From Oscillospiraceae bacterium (GTDB lineage Bacteria; Bacillota_A; Clostridia; Oscillospirales; CAG-272), in contig SVRU01000028.1 of NCBI GenBank assembly GCA_015064665.1, positions 1 to 30,148 of the forward strand: a stretch of DNA of 30,148 nt, given 5' to 3'. A program made the position numbers and the translations under genes. Under the pieces are notes generated by a model. The model was not told the DNA's origin. It was given only the letters and a program-made list of their open reading frames with translations, and did no database searches. Numbering within the stretch: the stretch's first letter is position 1; each line of letters starts with the position of its first letter. Positions 16,916 to 24,794 of the stretch are shown in pieces.

Positions 16916-18460
16916 TTACTTTATTTCATTTTCAAGAGGCTTATCAAACGCCTCGTAAATTACGTCGTCCGACGGCTTTTTCGTAAACGAGCTTACGATA
17001 ACGGTAATCACAAGCGAAAAAGCCATGCATATAACGCCAATCATAGGCGAGCATCCCACACCGTCGGCCAAGGCTTTTCCGAAGCTTACGCCAAATCCGT
17101 TCTTATGAAAACCGAAGAACATAATAAGCCCCGCAGTCAAAACGAGTGACGATATCACGGACGACCAAACGGCAGGCACGGTAATCTTTTTCGAGATAAG
17201 TCCCAGAACGAAAGGCCCCATAAAGCATCCCGAAAGAGTTCCCCAGCTTATACCCATCATATATGCAATAGCCGTAACTCCAAATTTTTCATTTAAGATT
17301 GCAAGGATTACCGATATAGCAACGAATACAAGGCACATTGCCCTCATAACGACGTTTACCTTTTTATCACTCGCTTTCTCATTGATTTTTCCTTTATATA
17401 AATCAACGGCAACCACCGAAGCAGAAGCAAGAGATACAGAGGCAAGAGTTGACATACTTGCAGAGAGGATAAGAACGGCAATAATACCCATAAGTCCCGA
17501 AGGAATAACGGCTTTAAGCATAACGGGAATTATTCTGTCGGAGGATACGCCCGAAACAATCTCGGGAAAAAGTCCTGAAAGCGAACCGACAAAATACGCG
17601 CCGAAGCCGATTATCAAGGCAAAAGCCGTGCTGACGACGGTTCCCTGCTTTATTGCCTTTTTATCTCTTACCGCGTAATACTTATGTATAGTCTGCGGAA
17701 GCCCCCACACGCCAAAGGAGGTGAGGAAGATAAGCGAAAGAAGAGAAACGGTATTTCCGTAAATACCTTTATTCGAGCTTGAGAAGGTAAACCAACCGAG
17801 CTCCGAGCTTTCGGCAAGCTTTGAAATATCCCAGGAGACGTTTTCGTGATTCATAAAGCACACCATCATAAGCACAACGCCTATGAGCATAATAATGCCC
17901 TGTATGAAATCCGAGAGTGCGGTTGCGAAATATCCGCCGAAGAAAAGATACAAAGCGGTAAGCACCGCCAGAATAATCATAATGACCCAACCCGGTATTC
18001 CGAAAACAAGACCAAACAAACTGCTGAGTCCGTTATAAACCGAAGCTGAATAAGGAATCAGAAAAACGAATATGACAACAGCAGACAAAAGCTTGATATT
18101 TTTGCTTCCGTATCTTTTCTCAAAAAACTCCGGCATAGTTTTTGCGCCAAGGCGCGCCGTCATATTTTTAGTTCTTTTTGCAAGTACAAGCCAAGCAAAC
18201 AGTCCGCCGAATATCGCATTGGCAACTCCTATCCAAACCGAAGCAAGACCGTACTGCGCTCCGAATTTTCCCGCATATCCAATAAAAATAACCGCTGAAA
18301 AATAGGCAGTGCCGTAGGAAAACGCGCTCATCCAGCCATTAAGACCGCGCTTGCCGGCAAGAAGAAATTCGTTTACCGATTTTGACCTATGACGTGTATA
18401 AAAGGCTATCGCGACCATGCTTAAAGCGTACAGCCCTAAAATAATGTAATCAATTATCAC
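16916..18460 (-). CDS. Sodium:solute symporter (SSS family)
   Basis: The 514-residue integral membrane protein begins at a GTG, giving an N-terminus of (M)IIDYIILGLYALSMVAIAF that is the usual first SSS helix. About 13 hydrophobic segments follow, in line with the PutP/PanF fold (PF00474). Recognisable parts are SVNEFLLAGKRGLNGWMSAF after helix 1 and GVWGLPQTIHKYYAVRDKKA near residue 270. It imports an organic acid, amino acid or sugar with sodium. The frame stays open upstream to 18511, but that would run through the -10 of the promoter, so the GTG with GGGAG at 7 bases is the real start. As first gene of the operon it probably brings in the acid that the downstream enzymes use. Confidence 0.92.
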   Translation of the reverse strand: MIIDYIILGLYALSMVAIAFYTRHRSKSVNEFLLAGKRGLNGWMSAFSYGTAYFSAVIFIGYAGKFGAQYGLASVWIGVANAIFGGLFAWLVLAKRTKNMTARLGAKTMPEFFEKRYGSKNIKLLSAVVIFVFLIPYSASVYNGLSSLFGLVFGIPGWVIMIILAVLTALYLFFGGYFATALSDFIQGIIMLIGVVLMMVCFMNHENVSWDISKLAESSELGWFTFSSSNKGIYGNTVSLLSLIFLTSFGVWGLPQTIHKYYAVRDKKAIKQGTVVSTAFALIIGFGAYFVGSLSGLFPEIVSGVSSDRIIPVMLKAVIPSGLMGIIAVLILSASMSTLASVSLASASVVAVDLYKGKINEKASDKKVNVVMRAMCLVFVAISVILAILNEKFGVTAIAYMMGISWGTLSGCFMGPFVLGLISKKITVPAVWSSVISSLVLTAGLIMFFGFHKNGFGVSFGKALADGVGCSPMIGVICMAFSLVITVIVSSFTKKPSDDVIYEAFDKPLENEIK

Positions 18461-18467
18461 AGCTATT

Positions 18468-18472
18468 CTCCC
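18468..18472 (-). promoter_or_regulatory. Ribosome-binding site deciding the GTG start of the symporter
   Basis: GGGAG on the minus strand lies 7 bases before the GTG at 18460 and within the short leader predicted from the promoter. No in-frame ATG nearby has a comparable site. Confidence 0.7.
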
Positions 18473-18497
18473 AAAGAATATAAATAAATTATTTAAT

Positions 18498-18527
18498 ATT
18501 ATACAACACACAGCCGCATATTGTCAA
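18498..18527 (-). promoter_or_regulatory. Promoter of the nine-gene symporter-ior-pyk operon
   Basis: On the minus strand a perfect TTGACA (18522-18527) is followed after 18 bp by a perfect TATAAT (18498-18503). Transcription would start near 18490, leaving a leader of about 30 bases. I see no other promoter-sized gap inside the operon; the widest gaps are 50 bases (before the ACT gene), 31 bases (before iorA) and 30 bases (before pyk). Confidence 0.85.
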
Positions 18528-18580
18528 TAAATTTTAAAATATTTTATCTTTTGCACTCTCAAAAAAACAAAAGTCCCCAA

Positions 18581-18615
18581 GCAAAAAAATAAAGCGCGCC
18601 GACAAGCGACGCGCT
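18581..18615 (-). terminator. Terminator of the psiE-glycosidase-GH95 operon
   Basis: AGCGCG (18593-18598) pairs with CGCGCT (18610-18615), and after one mismatch CG (18600-18601) pairs with CG (18607-18608) around a 5-base loop. On the minus strand it is followed by TTTATTTTTTT (18582-18592). It lies about 45 bases after the GH95 stop and shields the symporter promoter. Confidence 0.85.
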
Positions 18616-18661
18616 GTAAAGTTGCGTTTTTTGTAAATTATATTTTACAATACAATGGTCA

Positions 18662-20959
18662 TCAGAACTGCAATTTATAGCTCCGACCCGCAGCCGTGTT
18701 AAATTTAATATATTCCCCATCGGTCGAAAACTCGGTATTCACACCGACAAGCCCGGGAGCTTTAATCACGCACTCGTTACCTGCGAGAGAGGTCACTGCA
18801 GCCGACGTTATTTTGCCGTCCTGCCACTCGAGGTCGATTGCAAAGCCGCCCCTTGCCCGAAGATTTTTAAAGGAGCCGCTTGGAATTTCCTTCGGAAGCG
18901 CGGGAAGAAGCATAATTCTTTCCTCATCTGACGAGAGAAGCATTTCGCTTATCGCGGCGGCGCCCGCCATATTTCCGTCAATCTGCATTACGTAGGAAAT
19001 ATGAAGAAGCGATGCGGAGCATATAGACATAACCTTATAGAGATGCTCTATTGCCTTGTCCGGATTTCCAAGCCTTGCGTGACACGCCGCCGCCCATGAA
19101 TCCGCCCAGCCGACGATTCCGTGCCCCGCAAATTTCGTTCTGCCCGAGAAACGTATATCAAGAGTTTTTTCACACGCCCTTGCAAGCTCGGGAGTTTTGT
19201 CCTTCTGAATTTCATAACGGGGATAAAGCGCAAACAGATGCGAAAGATGACGGTGATTAATATCCCTCTCCTCAAAATCCTCATCCCACTCGAGAATTGC
19301 TCCGTTTTTGTTTATTCTCGGCGTGTGTATTTTGGGCAGAAGCGCCTTAAAGGTTTCATAGTCCGAATCGTAATTGCCGAGAATATCGTAAGCCTTGAGA
19401 AGACTCATAAGAAGCGCTCTTATTATCTGGTTATCGATTTCAGAGCCGATACAGTGCCTTGCAAGGTAGCCGCCCTTTACGTAATAGGGATTTTCGGGAG
19501 ATATCGTAGGGCCTGACTTAAAGTATCCGTCGTCGTCCTCAAAGAGATACTGTGAGAAGAATACCGCGTTCTTTTTCATCACGGGAAAGGCTTTTTTTTC
19601 AAGGAATTCCCTGTCCTGCGTGTAAAGATAATGATCCCACATATGAAGAGTCAGCCACGCACCGCCCATAGGCCATACCGACGAGGGAAACGAGTTGCCC
19701 TCAACCGACGTGTCGCCCCAGAGGTTTGTCGTATGGTGGGAAACAAAGCCGTCACAGCCGTAAAGCTTTTTTGCCGTTCTCTCACCGTTCGGCACCATTC
19801 TGTCAATGAGGTCGAAAAGCGGCATATGACATTCCGGAAGGCCTGCCGACTCAGCTATCCAATAGTTAGATTCAAGGTTAATATTAACGGTGTAGTTACA
19901 CTCCCACATCGGCGCAAAAACGTTATTCCAGATTCCCTGAAGATTGGATGCCTGCGACTTTTCGCGTGATGAGCTTATGAGTATATATTTTCCGAAATTA
20001 TAGAAAAGCTCAAGCATTCCGGGATCGCGCTCACCGTCTCTGAGCGCATTAAGGCGCTCTACTATGGATCGGCAGTCTTCTTTGTTCGAAAGCTTTACGG
20101 AGGAACGGTTATAAAGTGCCGAATGCTCGGCAATATGTCTTGCTTTCAGCTCTTCATAATCGAGCTTCATTGCCGCCTTGAGCTGAGCAAGAGCCACGCC
20201 GTATGGGTCTTTTTCATAAAAATCGGTGCTTGCCGTCAGATAAATAATAATTTCGGAAGCCTCGGAAAACCCTATATAGTCACCGATCCGCTCCATTTTT
20301 CCATCGGTTTTTGCCGAGAAAAAGCTATCGAATTTTACTCCGTTCGGTCCTGCCTGACCGGGCGTGTGAACTATTGTGTCCTCAACCGGCATGCCCGTCA
20401 TATCACACGGACGGCGCATAAAGTTTACGTGAACGTCAAGAATAGGCTTCTCCGCCTTAATTCTATAGACGAAAACCTGATCGGGAGCCGACACGAAATA
20501 CTCACTCTTGACGTCAACTCCGTTTATATTACGGGTCGTATTTACGAGCGCTTTTTCAAGGTCGAGCGACTTTTCGTAGTTCTTACCGCGGGTTGTCAAA
20601 AATTCCTTGTCTATACCGAGATAGTTATTGAAATACACGTGCATGGTTCCCATCGGCTCGTACGCACCGAAGTACTTCGGCTGAGAGGTCATTGCCATAT
20701 AGCAAAGCTTGTCCGCCCTCTCCTGTTCGCCCGCCTTGAGAAGCTTTCTTATTTCCTTATAGTATTTCTTTCCGTCAATATTATCTCTGTCATGCTTCGG
20801 ACCGTACCAAATGCTGTCCTGATTTAAGGTTATCTGCTCGCAATGGGTAGGCATAGAGGTTATCATAGCTCCGAGTCTTCCGTTTCCGATAGGGAATCCC
20901 GAGCTCCAGCCGCCGACTCCGTCGCCCTCACACTGTCTTATGATGATCTTGTTTTCCAT
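18662..20959 (-). CDS. Glycoside hydrolase family 95 (alpha-L-fucosidase type)
   Basis: The 765-residue protein matches GH95 throughout. The N-terminal beta-sandwich has SSGFPIGNGRLGAMI (about 19-33) and EQITLNQDSIWYGPKHD. The catalytic (alpha/alpha)6 barrel has YTVNINLESNYWIAESAGLP near residue 360, including the Asn residues that activate water in characterised members. SPEN at about 486 and VMQIDGNMAGAAAISEML near 657 also match. GH95 enzymes invert alpha-1,2-L-fucosides and, in some members, alpha-L-galactosides. No signal peptide is visible, so the substrate must first be imported. Length is normal (family about 750-850). It is the last gene of an operon with a large uncharacterised glycosidase 20 bases upstream. 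Confidence 0.93.
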   Translation of the reverse strand: MENKIIIRQCEGDGVGGWSSGFPIGNGRLGAMITSMPTHCEQITLNQDSIWYGPKHDRDNIDGKKYYKEIRKLLKAGEQERADKLCYMAMTSQPKYFGAYEPMGTMHVYFNNYLGIDKEFLTTRGKNYEKSLDLEKALVNTTRNINGVDVKSEYFVSAPDQVFVYRIKAEKPILDVHVNFMRRPCDMTGMPVEDTIVHTPGQAGPNGVKFDSFFSAKTDGKMERIGDYIGFSEASEIIIYLTASTDFYEKDPYGVALAQLKAAMKLDYEELKARHIAEHSALYNRSSVKLSNKEDCRSIVERLNALRDGERDPGMLELFYNFGKYILISSSREKSQASNLQGIWNNVFAPMWECNYTVNINLESNYWIAESAGLPECHMPLFDLIDRMVPNGERTAKKLYGCDGFVSHHTTNLWGDTSVEGNSFPSSVWPMGGAWLTLHMWDHYLYTQDREFLEKKAFPVMKKNAVFFSQYLFEDDDGYFKSGPTISPENPYYVKGGYLARHCIGSEIDNQIIRALLMSLLKAYDILGNYDSDYETFKALLPKIHTPRINKNGAILEWDEDFEERDINHRHLSHLFALYPRYEIQKDKTPELARACEKTLDIRFSGRTKFAGHGIVGWADSWAAACHARLGNPDKAIEHLYKVMSICSASLLHISYVMQIDGNMAGAAAISEMLLSSDEERIMLLPALPKEIPSGSFKNLRARGGFAIDLEWQDGKITSAAVTSLAGNECVIKAPGLVGVNTEFSTDGEYIKFNTAAGRSYKLQF

Positions 20960-20979
20960 ATAAGCATTCCTTTCGAAAA

Positions 20980-23900
20980 TTATAGTTCAATATCTTTTAC
21001 GACTTGCTTTGAAAAATCAACCGTCACGGAACGGCTGACACCGTTTTTACATATAATAAATTTCGCCTGTCCGATTCCCTGCACGCGTGCTTTCCCCGCA
21101 TCCGTGTCAACGAACAAAACCTCGTTTTCATCCTTTTCGGGATATACGGCAACCCCGCCCCGTGCCGAGATTTTCACGGTTTGCCCCCAAGGAACAGGGA
21201 TATCGTATTTTTCGCCACCCAGAATAAGAGTTCCGACTCCGTCGGGATTTTCTTTATGCCAATCGGTAGCAATAAAGTATATATCTCGTCCGCCATCCTC
21301 GCGCTTAAAGAAAGCAAACTGAATATTTCTGTCGCCCTCGGCGTATATAGACTCCTCCGCAAGAACCTGCGGAACAAGCAAATCGAGCACCGCGCGATAC
21401 GCAAGGTCAACCGCCTTTGTTCCCGCATACTCTTTGGCATTTACGAAGCAAGCCTTACCCTCCCCGACGTTTTTCAGTATCACAAGAGGCTTGTTTGAAT
21501 CGGTATAAACGAGAACCTCATCGTATTCAACGTCCTCACAAACGCTGAGAGGATAAGAACGGTACGTATCCTCAACGAAGCTGCGCTCCTTTGAATCAAA
21601 ATAGGTATGCTCGCAGGCAACGGCACGTCTTCTGTCCGTCGTTACCGAAAGCTGCGGCCAGCCAAGCAAGAGCGTGCCGCCCTCGGTTACGTATTTTCGC
21701 ATTTTTTCAAGGTCTTCTTCAACCGCCTTGTTAAAGCCGGGCGCAATGAGAAGTCGGTAGCTCGAAAAGCTCTCTGCTTCAATAGGAAGAATATCAACGT
21801 TTCCGCTCGGCGTTCCGCTGTAATATCCTATCTCCTCATCGGGACAGTTATGTCTGTAAAGGCAGTCAAGAACGCTCTTCGGGTAAAAATAAGTGAGCAA
21901 ATCCCAGGAACGTTCTATATCACTGAATCCTAATTCGTTAATACCCCAAGTGTTTTCAGCTCTGCCAAAGCATCGCCAGCCGTCGTATCTTCCGTTAAGG
22001 AAGGCTATGGGCGTATAAAATTTTCCACGTCTTGTGTGTGATAAGATGTACCTGTAAAAATCCTTTTGTACTCCGGTGTGATTTTCACACGCAGGGGTAA
22101 ATCTGTGGTGAAAATTATAAAATTCCTCAAGCCGCCAAAGTCCCTCTTCCGTATTTATCTCGTCTATGCCCTGAATATAGCTTACGTAAAGCGCAAGGCG
22201 GTATCTACGATATCTCGATTCGGTATCGTGCGGTGTGGTAGACCACTGTACCGCGTGATGCGCGCCTACCCTTCTGCCGTATACCGCCGCCGCGCCTCTC
22301 AGCGCCGCTACCGTAAGCTCGGTGGGAGAATACATAAGCTCCGCGCCTACCCAATTATATCCTGCCTGATAAAAGTATTTAAAAAGCGTAGCGGGACCCG
22401 TGTGACGCAAAACGCCCTTTCTAGTTGTGCGAAGAGATTTCAAAAACTCCTCTGCCGCCTCTTGCATATCGGTCGGTATATTCGGCGTGCGGAAAAGATA
22501 CTGCTTTCCCCCGGCGCATTTAACGTTTTCGGGAATATACTGCAGGTTCATTCTGTCCGGATGCTTTTTATACATTCTTAAGAACAAATCGTAAAACGCC
22601 TGCTCCGACAGCTTATCGGTAAGGTCAATTCTACCCCAATAGACGAACTGACCGTCAAATTCGTGCGTCTGTCTGCCGAGAAAATGCTCGGTGTCAAGGT
22701 CTTTTTCGGTTGGGTTAGCATCGCATCCGGGCAGCTCTCGCCCGTCAAGCATATGAGAATAGCGAATTCCCATGGAATCAAGAAGCTCTGCCGTTTTTCT
22801 GTATAAGTCGGGGCGGAATATTCTCGTTCCGTTCCATCGGTACGTCGGACGGATCGTCATAAGATTTCCGATATTCTCCGAAAGATACCATTTTATAAAA
22901 TTATTGACGTGAAGCTCGTCAACGGGAATATAAATCATATCACCAGTGCCGGTTACAATACCGTCATCACCGCGCAAAACGCAACGAGCTATGCATATCG
23001 TCTCTCCGTTAAGAGTCATTTCAATATCGCAGGACGGTCTCTCGCATACAAATCCGAGCGCACAAAGCCCGTCGTTTTTGAGAACAAGCTCCCCGATGGG
23101 CTTTATAATTTCGGATTCTAGGGATACCGTGTCGCCTTTTCTGCCCTCTACGCATACGTAAAAGGGCCTACCCGCGGTAATTATTTCGGGGCTTGACACG
23201 ACGAAGCTTTTTCTATCGGTGATAAATCCCCATTCACGTAGCACAAACCCTGCGGCGTCTCTGTAATTCGACGTGCAGCTGAAGGTTATTTCGTTTTCGC
23301 CCTTGCATATTACCCCGTCAGGCAGAGCAATTTCAGACTCCGAAAATCTGTGACACCGCTCGAATATCTCGCCGTCGAAAACCGTCCGTCCGTTGATCTC
23401 AACCTTAAGACCTATCCATTCGATGCGCGAGAGATTCTGTCCCATCCAGTTTACACCGCGTCGGTCCTCGGTGTGCGGCAAAAACTGCCCGAGAAGATTG
23501 TGACCGTTTTCTGACAGAAAGCTCGGAGCTTCAAAATAAATTTCGCCCTCGTAATCCTCTCCCTCAACGAAATAGCAAACGTTTGCCACCCGTTCTGAGT
23601 CTATGACGATATCCCTTGCGAAAGCCTGCCAATCATAGCTGCCCTCGGGTATATCTACAACAAAAACCTCGTCGGGCTCGGCAACCGTTGAATATCTTGA
23701 TGTGCCATCCTTAAGATAACGCACCTCAAGACAAACACGCAGATAACCGCGAATACTCAACCCCTCTGCCCTTGCACTTATGCCGAAGCTCCATTTGTCA
23801 GTGCAGTCGTTGAGCTCGAACATCGGCGTTGAAAACGGAGCGGTGAGCTTTTTGAATGCAATTTTTGGATATTGACAGTACGTACCCGAAAAATCAAGAC

Positions 23901-24132
23901 AAAATCTATCCTTATTCGCAACGTCGGAACGAAGCGAATCGTCAATACGGCGGTATAGCATCTGATAGTCGGGCTCGGTCTTCCAATACGGAGATATATT
24001 TGTTTCACCCGTCAGAAAAAGTCTGTCTGCCGTAACGGCTCCGCCGCCGTCAAAGCTAAAGCTTGCGCTGCTTCCCGCTTTTATGCAGCGCTCCTCGCCG
24101 CAGTGCATTCGCATATATGATTCAAAACTCAT
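20980..24132 (-). CDS. Large putative glycosidase of unrecognised family
   Basis: I do not recognise a named family for this 1050-residue protein. The first 390 residues look all-beta, with two carbohydrate-binding-like sandwiches (GLKVEINGRTVFDGEIFERC near 245). Residues about 400-690 look like a TIM barrel: MTIRPTYRWNGTRIFRPDLY, then YNWVGAELMYSPTELTVAA with E598 and IQGIDEINTEEGLWRLEEF with E661-E663, which may be the two catalytic acids. Residues about 790-910 (YRLLIAPGFNKAVEEDLEK, GGTLLLGWP) resemble the amidotransferase-like domain of GH42-type beta-galactosidases. A beta domain ends the protein. No signal peptide is present. The ATG at 24132 has GGGAGG 5 bases upstream; a TTG at 24147 is also in frame. 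It sits in an operon with a GH95 gene. Confidence 0.8.
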   Translation of the reverse strand: MSFESYMRMHCGEERCIKAGSSASFSFDGGGAVTADRLFLTGETNISPYWKTEPDYQMLYRRIDDSLRSDVANKDRFCLDFSGTYCQYPKIAFKKLTAPFSTPMFELNDCTDKWSFGISARAEGLSIRGYLRVCLEVRYLKDGTSRYSTVAEPDEVFVVDIPEGSYDWQAFARDIVIDSERVANVCYFVEGEDYEGEIYFEAPSFLSENGHNLLGQFLPHTEDRRGVNWMGQNLSRIEWIGLKVEINGRTVFDGEIFERCHRFSESEIALPDGVICKGENEITFSCTSNYRDAAGFVLREWGFITDRKSFVVSSPEIITAGRPFYVCVEGRKGDTVSLESEIIKPIGELVLKNDGLCALGFVCERPSCDIEMTLNGETICIARCVLRGDDGIVTGTGDMIYIPVDELHVNNFIKWYLSENIGNLMTIRPTYRWNGTRIFRPDLYRKTAELLDSMGIRYSHMLDGRELPGCDANPTEKDLDTEHFLGRQTHEFDGQFVYWGRIDLTDKLSEQAFYDLFLRMYKKHPDRMNLQYIPENVKCAGGKQYLFRTPNIPTDMQEAAEEFLKSLRTTRKGVLRHTGPATLFKYFYQAGYNWVGAELMYSPTELTVAALRGAAAVYGRRVGAHHAVQWSTTPHDTESRYRRYRLALYVSYIQGIDEINTEEGLWRLEEFYNFHHRFTPACENHTGVQKDFYRYILSHTRRGKFYTPIAFLNGRYDGWRCFGRAENTWGINELGFSDIERSWDLLTYFYPKSVLDCLYRHNCPDEEIGYYSGTPSGNVDILPIEAESFSSYRLLIAPGFNKAVEEDLEKMRKYVTEGGTLLLGWPQLSVTTDRRRAVACEHTYFDSKERSFVEDTYRSYPLSVCEDVEYDEVLVYTDSNKPLVILKNVGEGKACFVNAKEYAGTKAVDLAYRAVLDLLVPQVLAEESIYAEGDRNIQFAFFKREDGGRDIYFIATDWHKENPDGVGTLILGGEKYDIPVPWGQTVKISARGGVAVYPEKDENEVLFVDTDAGKARVQGIGQAKFIICKNGVSRSVTVDFSKQVVKDIEL

Positions 24133-24137
24133 TGATG

Positions 24138-24143
24138 CCTCCC
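24138..24143 (-). promoter_or_regulatory. Ribosome-binding site deciding the start of the large glycosidase gene
   Basis: GGGAGG on the minus strand lies 5 bases before the ATG at 24132. The in-frame TTG at 24147 would place this strong site inside the coding region and has none of its own. Confidence 0.75.
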
Positions 24144-24151
24144 GCAATCTT

Positions 24152-24172
24152 CGTCAAAGGATTGCTTTGACG
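24152..24172 (-). repeat. Inter-gene hairpin in the psiE-glycosidase operon
   Basis: CGTCAAAG (24152-24159) pairs perfectly with CTTTGACG (24165-24172) around a 5-base loop. It lies in the 51-base gap between psiE and the large glycosidase gene, 8 bases before the ribosome-binding site. No U-run follows, so it is not a simple terminator; an mRNA-processing or stability element is possible. Confidence 0.5.
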
Positions 24173-24183
24173 TCTTTTAAGAC

Positions 24184-24612
24184 TTAAAAGCTGACTTTCT
24201 CTTCTTTGACTTCCTCGGGCAAAGTGTCCTCTGAAAGCTCCTTTTTAAAATCGGTCTTTGAAATAAGAAATTTTCTGATAGCAAAAAGTCCGCCTATACA
24301 TAGAACGCAGGCAATATTGCTGAGCGAGCTTTCGTGGCTAACGATGACCTGACGAGCAATAGCCACTATCAAAACCTCGAGCGTGTTTGCAGGGGTAAGA
24401 TTGATAAGCATTCGAACGAATTCAAGTCCGACTACTATCGTAAGTATATTATGCAAATATGTATCGGCAGAGGTAAAATAACCGTCAACGGTGAACATTT
24501 TGTAGATTTCAAATCCCAAAAGTCCTACGAGCACTATAAGCGTCAAGCTTGCTATAAGATACTCAAGAACGTGTACCATTACGTAAAAGATTTTACTAAG
24601 CTTTTTGTGCAT
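24184..24612 (-). CDS. psiE: PsiE-family (phosphate-starvation-inducible) membrane protein
   Basis: The 142-residue protein has four hydrophobic segments (about residues 8-33, 52-72, 76-90 and 98-112). It contains the family's core TIVVGLEFVRMLINLTP and LEVLIVAIARQVIVSHE, which identify PF06146. PsiE of E. coli is induced by phosphate starvation, but its biochemical function is unknown. The ATG has AGGAGAG 5-6 bases upstream. The charged C-terminal tail (DFKKELSEDTLPEEVKEEKV) is cytoplasmic by the positive-inside expectation, which I could not compute. It heads an operon of two glycosidases, a context that E. coli psiE does not have. Confidence 0.9.
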   Translation of the reverse strand: MHKKLSKIFYVMVHVLEYLIASLTLIVLVGLLGFEIYKMFTVDGYFTSADTYLHNILTIVVGLEFVRMLINLTPANTLEVLIVAIARQVIVSHESSLSNIACVLCIGGLFAIRKFLISKTDFKKELSEDTLPEEVKEEKVSF

Positions 24613-24644
24613 TTTTCTCTCCTAAAAATTTATATTTTATGTAA

Positions 24645-24673
24645 ATTATACACTAACAACCGACAAAAAGCAA
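24645..24673 (-). promoter_or_regulatory. Promoter of the psiE-glycosidase-GH95 operon
   Basis: On the minus strand TTGCTT (24668-24673), 17 bp and TATAAT (24645-24650). The perfect -10 and poor -35 would fit an activated promoter, but no operator is evident. It is back to back with the isomerase promoter. Confidence 0.65.
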
Positions 24674-24734
24674 TACCGAAAACAAATATAATAACACGAA
24701 AAAATAAGAAAAAAATAATATGTTATACATTTTC

Positions 24735-24763
24735 TTGACACGCAAAGCTTTGTGTGATATGAT
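24735..24763 (+). promoter_or_regulatory. Promoter of the sugar isomerase/epimerase gene
   Basis: TTGACA (24735-24740), 17 bp and TATGAT (24758-24763) precede the ATG at 24795 by 31 bases. Near-consensus strength suggests regulation by repression, in keeping with the palindrome inside the spacer. Confidence 0.8.
24739..24756 (+). promoter_or_regulatory. Palindromic operator inside the isomerase promoter
   Basis: CACGCAAAGCTTTGTGTG is an 18-bp palindrome with one mismatched pair; its core CAAAGCTTTG is perfect. It fills the spacer between -35 and -10, the classical position for a repressor. The regulator is not identifiable; the local DeoR gene has a different box upstream of itself. Confidence 0.6.
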
Positions 24764-24794
24764 ATATCAAAATGCACAATTCGGGAGATTAAAA

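Noticed and set aside
18631..18650. Inverted repeat TTGTAAA / TTTACAA just after the GH95 stop
   Set aside because: A 7-bp AT-rich stem without a following U-run on either useful strand; the GC-rich hairpin at 18593-18615 is the better terminator. Chance repeats of this kind are expected in AT-rich gaps.
20123..20827. 234-codon plus-strand open frame opposite the GH95 gene
   Set aside because: It lies wholly inside a well-conserved GH95 gene and has no promoter, ribosome-binding site or recognisable motif.
24154..24194. Terminator between psiE and the large glycosidase gene
   Set aside because: The hairpin at 24152-24172 has no U-run on the minus strand, so readthrough is expected and the genes are treated as one operon.
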